Shown: positions 41,018 through 50,777 of the stretch, in pieces
Layout: each line of letters begins with the position of its first letter
How positions within the stretch are numbered: the first letter of the stretch is position 1
Origin: Chondrosia reniformis
Lineage: Eukaryota > Porifera > Demospongiae > Chondrillida > Chondrillidae
Assembly: GCA_947172415.1 (NCBI GenBank)
Contig: OX359189.1
Coordinates: 7,888,501-7,952,500 of the forward strand
DNA: 64,000 nucleotides
Reading direction: 5' to 3'
Position numbers and translations under genes: made by a program
Notes under the pieces: model-generated
The model's input: only the letters and a program-made list of their open reading frames with translations
Told to the model about the DNA's origin: nothing
Databases searched by the model: none

Positions 41018-44000
41018 ATGCAGTTTCTTTACTCGTTTTGTTTGTCTCATTTTATGAACACTAAACCTGGGTTTCGCGGTGTAATCAAACAGAGGTAAGA
41101 CGTGATCTATCATTAGAATGCATCCGTTGAATGTAGATTCTTCAAATATAGACCAGAAGACTTTGTGGTCATTGAGATTGATCAAAATAAATGCCTAGCA
41201 ACTGTAGACAACCAGTATATTCCAGATTATGAAGAATGGGTTATTGCTAGTAAACGTAGAAGGGTCAACGAGACATCTGAGACTGTTGCACCGGATAACA
41301 GCGACCTACTAACGCACAAGTCGAGCAGTCACATGAGACGAGATCTGTGTGATGTGCAGGATCTCTCAGAGCTAATTGATGAAGAACTGTTCTGTGACTT
41401 GATGAAAATGTCACGTGACTATCAGGAGACCAAGATTGCTTCTGACAAAAGAGTGAATTTAGGTAAGTGTTTCTAGTATTACCTCATTTAAATGTAATAT
41501 TAAGCACTGTAATTTTTACCTCTACCGTTAGTCAACCTGAGATTGTACATAACGTACATACATAATGAAAATATTTCAGCACTGATGATATTAACAATTT
41601 GTTTCCTTCCGATTGTCACTTTAATAATCAATGTTATTTTTATTATTATTATTATATTAGCCTACATACCTATACATAATTCCCTATTAATGTAGGTACT
41701 TGTGATGATAAAGCGTTAAGAACTGCTCTACACTTGGCTGTCAGGAGGAGATTTCCAAGTTTGAAAACTCTAACTGAAAGAAATATACAGGTCAGCTCTT
41801 TATGGAATTCCAAAACCATTCTTACCTCAATGAATAATCTTATGTCCATTATATTGATTCACATCAAGTAACCCGGTAGGTATTACAGTATATAGCTACA
41901 GCAAAATAATGAAAAAATCTAGATTCAATAGATGAGACATATTGATACATACGGTATTATTGTAGTGGCAGCCATTTTCTAATTATAATAGGGTGAAGCT
42001 GAGATTCATGTTGTAATGGATACAATGTATCAGGGCTTGATTGAGCTACTTCCTCATGATACCTGCTTAAAGTAAGTCTCTTGTTCACTATTGACTCCTG
42101 TGTGGTTCCTCACGAGCATCTGTCTTGCCGCATACACTCTATCAATGAGGATCACCATAGTGTGATGCATAAATAATCTAACACACCATTCTTCTTGCAT
42201 GCTATACATCTACTTTAGAATAAAGGCCTATACGGAACTAAACCTAGTGAGGTTTGGATGACGATACAGAATTTTCCCCTTCTCCTTCTCTTCTCCACTG
42301 GGCCAGATAGCTGTTCCGCCCTTCATCAGTGACCCTGGAATGTCTTCTTCTTGATCCTGGGGATCTTTGTCTTCTTCTTGATCCTGGGAATCTTTATCTT
42401 CTTCTTGATCCTGTCTTCTTCTTGATCCTGGGAACCTTTGTCTTCTTCTTCTTGATCCTGGGAATCTTTGTCTTCTTCTTGATCCTGGGGATCTTTGTCT
42501 TCTTCTTGATCCTGGGAATCTTTGTCTTCTTCTTGATCCTGGGAATCTTTGTCTTCTTCTTGATCCTGGGAATCTTTGTCTTCTTCTTGATCCTGGGAAT
42601 CTTTGTCTTCTTCTTGATCCTGGGAATCTTTGTCTTCTTCTTGATCCTGGGAATCTTTGTCTTCTTCTTGATCCTGGGAATCTTTGTCTTCTTCTTGATC
42701 CTGGGAATCTTTGTCTTCTTCTTGATCCTGGGAATCTTTGTCTTCTTCTTGATCCTGGGAATCTTTGTCTTCTTCTTCTTGATCCTGGGAATCTTTGTCT
42801 TCTTCTTGATCCTGGGAATCTTTGTCTTCTTCTTGATCCTGGGAATCTTTGTCTTCTTCTTGATCCTGGGAATCTTTGTCTTCTTCTTGATCCTGGGAAT
42901 CTTTGTCTTCTTCTTGATCCTGGGAATCTTTGTCTTCTTCTTGATCCTGGGAATCTTTGTCTTCTTCTTGATCCTGGGAATCTTTGTCTTCTTCTTGATC
43001 CTGGGAATCTTTGTCTTCTTCTTGATCCTGGGAATCTTTGTCTTCTTCTTGATCCTGGGAATCTTTGTCTTCTTCTTGATCCTGGGAATCTTTGTCTTCT
43101 TCTTGATCCTGGGAATCTTTGTCTTCTTCTTGATCTTTTGTGAGTCTTCATATAATATGCAGCTATACCTATGAAAAATGAAATCTAAATTGTTTTCTTC
43201 TCTCTCCTCCTCCTCCTCTCCACGTAGGATACTCTTGTTTGCTAGCAGGGTTGGGTTGCCTGCATCTGACCGCTTGACACTGCCACCGGATAATGACAAG
43301 GAACATAGAACTAAGGTGAACTGACAAGCCCTTTGCATGACTAGAGTAACCACAAAGATAAGAAAACCACAACTAAAACATTTAATTCTTGATGCCTGTC
43401 TGGATCCAATAACTTTATTTGCCTTACTCTCAGAGTCTGAATTTGTGCCATAATAATATTATTATGTATATAAGTGCCATAATAATAATATTATGTATAT
43501 AAGTGCCATAATAATAATTATAATATTTTGTCTGTTATTGGTATATATCGCTGTGTGTTAATGTACACTGTACTTGATTGATAGATTCATCAAATGATAA
43601 ATAGACTCTTTGGCGCTTATATTGAGAGTAAAACCCATCAATTAGATGAGGGACCATCTATACAGATGAGACTTAGAAATAAGGTAATAAACAGAAAAAG
43701 AAAGATGGCTCCTTCCCAAGAATGCCAACAAGAATCTGACGACTTTTATGTGAAGTTTTGTCTTCAGAAGACCAGTTTGGTAAGGACCTTTAGAGCTGAA
43801 GAAGATAGCAATATTAATTGTGAGCTACAAATATGACGTAAATATATAGTAATGAATGATTTGCCACCTGGAGACAGGAGTCTTTGTGATATTCCAAGGG
43901 GCCAGACAGAGGCTTTCTAAAGCCCTAAAAAGCAACAAACAACCTTAATTATATTTAATATGGGTTGCTGTGGTTGATTATTTGTCCACAGTATTTACCA

Positions 44001-47000
44001 CAAAATGATAAGCCTTGGACAAAGTGGTGGCACTAGTTGCTTTACTTTGTGTAATGTGTTCAGGAGACTTTGGATGCCATCCAACAGTTGACCAATGCAC
44101 TTGGCTGTAAGGTGACACAGGTCTCCTATGCTGGTACAAAGGATAGAAAGGCAGTTACTACTCAGTTTATGACTATGAAGAATGTCACAGCTAAAGAGTA
44201 CGTAGAACTACACAGAGTGTGTATTGCATGGATGTCATTAAATTCATAGTAATATTATATTCATACATGTATACGTACTGTGTACTATTCAGTTATGAAA
44301 CTATGCAGTGATAATTAGATCAGAAATTAAACACACAAATCTGAAGCTGTACTAGTTCCCCAACCACTGTATCTGTCCTTATTTTATCAGATAAAATACT
44401 TACAGTAAATGGATTACTTTGGTTATTGTTTAAGAAAACTCTCTGACCACACAAGTCTGAAGGAGAAACTCTATGTATCCTCGTCCAAAGCTCTCGTTAG
44501 ATTTAGTTCCCGACCCTTTGCTCCAAAGTAGATGTAGCAAGTTGAAAATGTGGTGTGTTAGATTATACATGAAAAATCTAAGATACCATTTTCCTGCAAG
44601 CTATATATGCCTATTTTGTAAAAGAGCCTATAGGGAAACTAAACCTGAAGAGAGCTTTGGATGAAAATACAAGAGTCTTTTCTCCCTTTATACCATATCA
44701 TCATGTACTATTTAACCATTATCTACAGGTTAGCTGAAGTGTCTGGTATCGGAAGACCTGAAAAGATAAATTTGGGTACCTTCCACTACACAGACAGCCC
44801 TCTGAGGCTGGGGGACCTCTGGGGAAACAGATTTCACATCACCCTTCGAAATGTGCTCCCTGCCTCCTCTGAATGCACTGATGTGCTTGATTTTCTGCCA
44901 TCTGCAATTAAGGAAATAGAAAATCATGGATTTGTAAACTATTTTGGGGAACAGAGATTTGGAATAGAGCATGCGGTGGTCAATGCACCCAGAATTGGTC
45001 TAGCCATGCTGCAGGACAAACATGTATGAATAATCTAACACACACCAATTTTCAACATAGTATATATAAGTTAGAGTAAAGGCTTATAAGAAGGAGACAT
45101 ATTATAGTGAGTGAGAGCTTTGGATTAGGATACAAGAGTTTTCTCCTCCTTTGCTTCTCTTCTTCTCCACTTGGCCAGACAGTTGTTTCTGAGAATTCCA
45201 CCCTTTTCCAGTGACCCTGGGAATCTTTATCTTCTTGATCTTTTGTAAGTCCTTGGCAATATGTAACATGCACAAATTATTGTGTATATTATTTTAAAAC
45301 TTTATATGATCGACTAATTATTCTTTAAATTATTGGAGCTCAGTCAGGCATTGGTATTTGCTGTTCTCTCAGATTGAGGCTGTAGATTTGATACTTTCTC
45401 CTGAGCTCCCCAATGTCAAAGATGTTGTGTCTGAAGCTAAGAGGTACTTTCAAGAGACCAAAGATGTTCAGGGAACTCTCTCAAAGATGCCACTGTTCAA
45501 GACAAGAGAGAGAATAGTCTTGCAATCTCTAAAAAGGCATGGATACACACCTGTGAGCTCCGCCCACATGTAATTCACTTTTTAATCTTTAGTTTATTTA
45601 CATTATTTATTAAATCAATCAAGCAATGAATTTTTTCACAATTATATGCAAATACACTCCGTTGCTGGGGCAACCAAGGCAAATTATAGAGGCACTTTGG
45701 TCTCTTATTATAGTACAATACAATATCCTACCAATAACTCAGTAAATGCCTAAAAGCTTGCAAAAAGATTCGGGGCGGAGTGTATAACAATTATACATGA
45801 ATTATGATGATGATAATAACAGACACCTCTTCTACGTAAACTGGCATTGTACCTTCCCAACATTCTAACTGAGGAAGACCTACGGGTGGAAATGTCTCAT
45901 TCCTTTGCTTTAAGAAGTGTTATTTATTTACTCACAAATGGTCTTTATCATTACACTACTGTATATACCATACATTACACTGTTGGGCTGTTAATTGTGA
46001 TATAGGGAATTTTACCTTTAGCGCCTACATATACATCGACCCAGACACATTTAGTTTTTGTAACTGACTTAAATGTACAGGATATAGTTGTAAAGTGGTT
46101 GTTTCTGTACATGTAAAGATGTGCTTATTTCTCCAGTTTGGTGCAACCAGTGCTCTAATGAGTATTCCGTACAACATGAGAATGCTATATGTGCACAGCT
46201 TCACTAGCCTTATTTGGAATCACCTAGCAACCTTCAGATTGGATCAATATGGCCACCAGGTGATTGAAGGAGATCTTGTTATAAACAACCACTCAAAAAG
46301 TAATAGTGATCATAAGTACAAAGAAAAGTGAGTTATTGACATCAAATTTAATTCTATATGTATTACACTTTCATTTAAATTTGGTTTGTTTATGATGCGT
46401 AGTAACTCTGTTTGCATTGTTACATCTGAAGATCTGAAGATGAGTAGATATTCTCTTTCGGATGTTATCCTACCCTTGGTTGGTGTGGAAAGTAAACTGC
46501 CACTCAACAGAGTTGGAGAGAAGTGATAGCCAACTGCATGGAGGGGAGAAAAGGGGTTAAAGTGTTTAATATGATCTTATCTTATTATAGATTAACATCT
46601 CTGTTGACAGAATGTGGACTAGTACTTCAATCTTTCAGGTATTGCTTGTGCATTATAGAAAACAGTATGTGTCCATCCCCATCTAACTGAGTCAAACCTA
46701 ACTTTGAGATGGTTCATTTAGTCTTTTGAGTGTCCTAAGGTGCAGTTTGGTTCCGTGAGAAGTTGGATGTGTCAACCCTTGGCTCTTCAGCAACTGCATC
46801 CTTAGACACTCAATATACCAAAGATGAACCATCTCAAAGATATACGTTTGATACAGTTAATTGTGTCGTTGCCTACAATTTATATACGTATAAGTACGTG
46901 TATGTTTGGTAGAATTACCAAATATCAATGACATCTAAAAATGTATATTATTCAGTGGTATTTATAGCCAGCTAAATAAAATTGTGCTCATGTAATATGT

Positions 47001-48068
47001 TAAGTGTTCCGATGAGACTAGCAAAGAGTTATTATTGGTCAAAATTACCTCTCTTTGGTTCATTTGGTAATGGTTCGTCTTCCAAATAAGGTAATTCTAA
47101 AATATATACATTACATTAATCTTTATACTCATGCGGGCTAATTAAGCGTGATACCCATATTATGATCAGTCTCATGCTGTTTTAAAATTCTTAAAATAAG
47201 TATCCTAATTTATTGACAATTGTATTTAAAAACAAAACTGACCCGGAGGTCTTCATCAGCATAATATTATGAATGCAACAAAAAAACTATCACTTCAATT
47301 CTTAAAGTATACACAAATTGTATTTAAAAACAAAACTGACCCGGAGGTCTTCATCAGCGTAATATTATGAATGCAACAAAAAAACTATCACTTCAATTCT
47401 TAAAGTATACACAAATTGTATTTCAAAAACAAAACTGACCCGGAGGTCTTCATTAGCGTAATATTATGAATGCAACAAAAAAAACTATCACTTCAATTCT
47501 TAAAGTATACACAAATTTTTGTTGTATGACTAGACATGTGAATCTAGAGACAGGACTAATAGAAGGCTGGTTATGAAGGCAATGCACTATCACACATATA
47601 TTAGTAGGGAGCCCAGTTTTCAATTGGTGAAAGTGTAACACTATTAATGTGTGCAGATTGAAGAGACTGGGCCTTCATTTGCCTGGAGCTTACAGGAAAC
47701 TAATTGCTAGACCTCATCAGCTGACATGGAAGCTACTGAAATCAGGTATATCAAAATCTAGTGATGGAAACTGTCACATGATGTTACATCCCGGACTGGG
47801 AGACAATCAAGAAACTATAAAGATGAAGGAAGATCAAGACATTAGAAATAACCTACCAATGGAAGGAGGTAGGACCGGAGAGGGAGGCACTAGGACTGGA
47901 GAGGGAGGCACTAGGACTGGAGAGGGAGGCATTAGGACTGAAAGAGAAGAGAGGTTAACTGGGGATACACTTCAGTTAATGTTTGATTTAGAGTCTTCAT
48001 CTTATGCAACAATATTTTTAAGGGAACTCATGAAAGAGAATGTGACTGTAAAGATAATTCCTATTTGA
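41018..48068 (+). CDS. PUS7L: PUS7-like tRNA/mRNA pseudouridine synthase (TruD family)
   Basis: Isomerises uridine to pseudouridine in RNA. Thirteen exons splice in phase to 741 residues (human PUS7L about 701): 41018-41094, 41152-41462, 41696-41790, 41992-42071, 43228-43315, 43585-43779, 44064-44197, 44729-45023, 45373-45552, 46137-46327, 46403-46522, 46591-46638, 47657-48068. The N-terminus has the GFRGVIK...DFVVIEID module; LPPDNDKEHRTK precedes the TruD domain. Catalytic Asp309 sits in SYAGTKDRKAVT. FVNYFGEQRFG, FKTRERIVLQSLKRHG and the C-terminal FDLESSSYAT are PUS7L-like. The last exon carries a short tandem run of TGEGGTR-type repeats (24-bp unit at about 47872-47940), probably disordered. 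It is nuclear or mitochondrial by family knowledge only. Confidence 0.93.
42168..43150. repeat. 27-bp minisatellite inside a dispersed element (PUS7L intron 4)
   Basis: Starts with the dispersed-element core (ataatctaacacaccatt, then ctactttagaataaaggcct and tccactgggccagatag). Its tail segment gatcctgggaatctttgtct + tcttctt is expanded to about 29 tandem 27-bp copies (about 42330-43136). Most copies are identical; a few have ggatc, ttatct or an extra ctt. It ends in gatcttttgtgagtc. The related element at 45024-45250 has the same tail only once (gaccctgggaatctttatct...gatcttttgtaagtc). Long open frames on both strands are artefacts of the 27-bp (nine-codon) period. Confidence 0.95.
44472..44668. 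mobile_element. Palindromic member of the dispersed family (PUS7L intron 7)
   Basis: The left arm (tatcctcgtccaaagctctc, gttagatttagttccc, ctccaaagtagatgtagcaa) is answered by an inverted right arm ending gagagctttggatgaaaata. The whole folds as a hairpin of roughly 95 bp per arm around a gattatacatg loop. This suggests the family moves as a foldback/MITE, and that the many one-arm copies elsewhere are decayed. Confidence 0.82.
45024..45250. repeat. Dispersed-family copy with single tail unit
   Basis: Begins tgaataatctaacacacacc directly after PUS7L exon 8 and includes ttagagtaaaggcttata, gagagctttggattaggata, ccacttggccagacag and the single unexpanded tail gggaatctttatcttcttga. It lies in PUS7L intron 8 and is the best progenitor-like reference for the 42-kb minisatellite. 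Confidence 0.85.
45652..45786. mobile_element. Short TIR element (PUS7L intron 9)
   Basis: Left end atacactccgttgctggggc, right end ggggcggagtgtat. The termini are inverted over about ten bases. It shares ggcaaccaaggcaaattata and cagtaaatgcct with the larger relative at 58302-58746. About 135 bp, non-coding. Confidence 0.75.
46684..46860. mobile_element. Foldback element in PUS7L intron 12
   Basis: The left arm contains ctttgagatggttcat and ttgagtgtcctaaggtgcag. The right arm carries their imperfect reverse complements (ctgcatccttagacactcaa and atgaaccatctcaaag). About 177 bp, non-coding. Confidence 0.82.
47217..47517. repeat. Three tandem copies of a 99-bp unit (PUS7L intron 12)
   Basis: The string aaaactgacccggaggtctt recurs at about 47234, 47333 and 47432, each followed by catcagcgtaatattatgaa-like sequence and cacttcaattcttaaagtat. 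Copies are nearly identical, so the expansion is recent. Confidence 0.93.
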
Positions 48069-49101
48069 ACCCAATATTTATTAACTTGTACTAAATATGA
48101 TGAATAAGGCTCTCTATATACGTGTAGACATCCATTTTTGTTATTACAAGTATATTCTGTGTACTGTTGCAATATACATTGACCATCCGTAAATGTTTTA
48201 TATAATAGTGCTTGTATAAGTATAATATAAAATATAAATTCTGCAATTATCAGAGGCTACGTGCGGCTGTCTGCTTATAACATACAGTACTGTACTTGAA
48301 GATAGCACAGGGGTATATCAATTTCTTTTATTGATATCACTACGTGCACTTTTGGCATCGATCATGAGAGGTATACGTACCTGTAGAACAAATAAATATA
48401 ATAAATAAACAGTGGAACCTCACTTCTAAATATATGACATATTGGTACTGACCAAAAGATTAATGTGGAGAGCAAAGTGTGCACGTGGGTTGTAATTAAT
48501 TCAATGTATAGAATTAATATAAGAAAAACATCCTCTAGGTCCATCGTTTATAAAATAAGCGTTTTTCAGCTGTGCAAATTCGAATAATTAACCGCCAAAC
48601 GAAGGCTACTAATAGACCAATGCCTATTCTAAATGTATCTAATAGTCATTGTGATAACGAAAACGGATTTTCCCATAAACGATCGAAAACTTAACGGTTG
48701 CGGTTTTCTCAAAATTATATTAATTGTCACAATGTGTATAACTTTTGATTTCTATTATCGACTGCCACATATACATGTAAACAGCTGCAGTTTCACTTAG
48801 GAAGTGGGTATATACTTTTTATGTTGAAACGAACTGAAACCTGTCTTGTACTACATGAATATTAATGCTATGTATTTGGCATATTGAAAGTGTTACAGAT
48901 GCATGTATTTGACACCAAATATGAACTTGTGTTAGTTATTATTATTATATACAAATGGCATACTGAAATAATTACAGGCTGTGTGATACATATTACTGTA
49001 ACATCATAGCCGTAGTTGCACTAGCTGGCTTATATATATATAACATAATTGTATTGGAGGGGCAATGCATGCTATATGAATGCTTTACAGCTTCATTATC
49101 T
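48069..49101. other. Spacer after PUS7L
   Basis: About 1 kb of AT-rich DNA. No gene, RNA or repeat family recognised. Confidence 0.5.
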
Positions 49102-49286
49102 CATTATAAACAGCCATTCAAAAGTTAATAGTGATCAAAAGTACAAAGAAAATTGATTCAATCACATCAAATTAGATCTTTGTGTTTTAATTTTCAAATG
49201 ATTTTGTTTTGTTTACGATGAGTAGTAGCTCTGTCCATATTATTACATCTGAAGATCTTATAATTCAGTATATTCCCTTTCAGATA
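49102..49286 (+). pseudogene. Relic of PUS7L exons 10-11
   Basis: From attataaacagccattcaaa onward this matches the end of PUS7L exon 10, the following intron and the start of exon 11 (46279-46480). Shared strings include gtacaaagaaaa, acatcaaatt, gtttgtttacgatg (gtttgtttatgatg in the gene) and tacatctgaagatct. Indels and stops show it is not coding. It is a partial duplicate about 2.8 kb downstream of its source. Confidence 0.85.
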
Positions 49287-49420
49287 TACGAAGATGTTGT
49301 CCAACCCCTATACATACATATACGTACATATATGTACGTATATGTAGCTAGATGGGTGCTTACATACCTTTTGATAGAGTTTTATAGCACTATATATGTA
49401 CATGTAAAAGTATGTATATA

Positions 49421-49550
49421 AACTTAATGTATGGTAAGGGCATGTGCAATATATGAAGGAACATCAAAATTTTCAAACTTCATTTATTGGACATGCAAGC
49501 TTTTATAGATTCCTGTGAATGCCGATATCAAGTGAATTTTGATCGGTTTC
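49421..49550. repeat. Diverged satellite monomer joined to oxidase relic
   Basis: Reads aacttaatgtatggtaaggg, then aacatcaaaattttcaaact and ttggacatgcaagcttttat and cctgtgaatgcc. It matches the 169-bp satellite monomer in order but is strongly diverged, and it runs straight into the oxidase relic at 49550. A weaker trace of the same monomer (gtgaatgctgacaccaag) precedes the second oxidase relic at 50318-50369. Confidence 0.7.
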
Positions 49551-49810
49551 ATACTTTGCTGGGGAGGCCCTCTCCTAGTGCATATTGTAACAACTCACAA
49601 AAGGTGCATCTTAGTGAACAAAAGACTCAGAGTCTTTAGATCTATGGAAAAATAGGTAATGTCGAATTGCACTTTAATCTTACCTCCAAATCAACGTCGA
49701 GGTTTTTCCTTTATGTGAGAATATTCTGTAATGTCACTTGAATTTTGCTTGTTAGGAAGTAGTATAGTTGGATCCAAGATGCACTATAGAGCCATCATTG
49801 AGAGCTAATT
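49550..49810 (+). pseudogene. Relic of oxidase last exon, copy A
   Basis: 49550-49584 (atactttgctggggaggccc tctcct) and 49767-49810 (gttggatccaagatgcac, then tcattgagagct) match the C-terminal FAGEALSW...[10 protein letters not shown] coding region of the intact oxidase gene at 53189-53262. About 180 bp of unrelated DNA is inserted between the two halves. The frame is destroyed. The following DNA (to about 49975) is similar to the DNA following copy B. Confidence 0.85.
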
Positions 49811-50369
49811 ATAGTAGTTCTAGATCTACAACCTCATTATATAAACATCCAATTATATATATACATGGAGTCTACATAGTAACAGTATAATAGGTATAAA
49901 CACATTCTCTGTATGTGGGTGTGTGCCTACAACTGATTGTAATTACGCCAAACTAGATTGTGCATATCATCATCATTAACCTCTGGATATTACCCCTGCA
50001 TGCCCACTCTTGGATCATCAATATTCTGTAGACATACACATGCACTATAATAAAGCTAGTGATAGTATACACAATCACAGGACCAAATCATCAAGTATAG
50101 CTATTGAAACAAATGTAATAAGCTAGATTTTGACATACTAGAAGTGGTTTAGATACATGCACCTCAGTCACTTCATAGCATGAAACCTATATAACTACGT
50201 ATACCTCTTTTGAAAGCTGAAACAAACTGAACATTATTATATAAAATTGACATCATCATGCACACCTATGCAATTATATATATTGCATGCAACTTGACTA
50301 TAGAGCATATATTATTGATGCCTTCATGTATGTGAATGCTGACACCAAGTTCCAGCTTTATACATCTAT

Positions 50370-50446
50370 ATACTTTGCTGGGAAGGCCCATTCCTGGTGC
50401 ATATGGTTGGCTCCAAGGGGCACTCTGAGAGCCATCATTGAGAGCT
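50370..50446 (+). pseudogene. Relic of oxidase last exon, copy B
   Basis: Matches the same C-terminal segment of the oxidase gene without the insertion of copy A: tactttgctgggaaggccca, ttcctgg, ggctccaaggggcac, tcattgagagctgac. The downstream DNA to about 50620 (ctacatagtaacagtataaa, attacgccaaaacagattgt) parallels 49876-49975. Together with copy A this suggests collapsed tandem oxidase genes, of which only tails and spacers survive. Confidence 0.85.
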
Positions 50447-50777
50447 GACTATATAGTAGTTCTATAACCTCATTATCTAACATTCATGATTATCTACAGT
50501 CTACAGTCTACATAGTAACAGTATAAACACATTAATATTCCCTGTGTGTGGGTGTGTACGTGCCTACAATAAATATAACTGATTATAATTACGCCAAAAC
50601 AGATTGTGCATATACTGCAATATAATATAACGACAAAGAATACGGTAATCGATGATTCGAAAACGGTAATCGATGATTCGAATAATAGGATTTTAGCGGA
50701 AGTTCGAATTCTTTGGTATATAAGGGAGCAGACAATTTGCATAAGTACTATATATAGCTATAGTTAGCTGTAGGAAG

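Noticed and set aside
42228..43353. Long open frames of about 280-320 codons on both strands encoding monotonous repeats
   Set aside because: They are produced by a stop-free 27-bp repeat in an intron of PUS7L; translation is pure repeat with no domain, and both strands are open at once.
43585..43836. PUS7L exon 6 joined directly to exon 4
   Set aside because: Phases do not match; adding the exon at 43228-43315 restores phase and supplies the conserved DNDKEHRTK segment.
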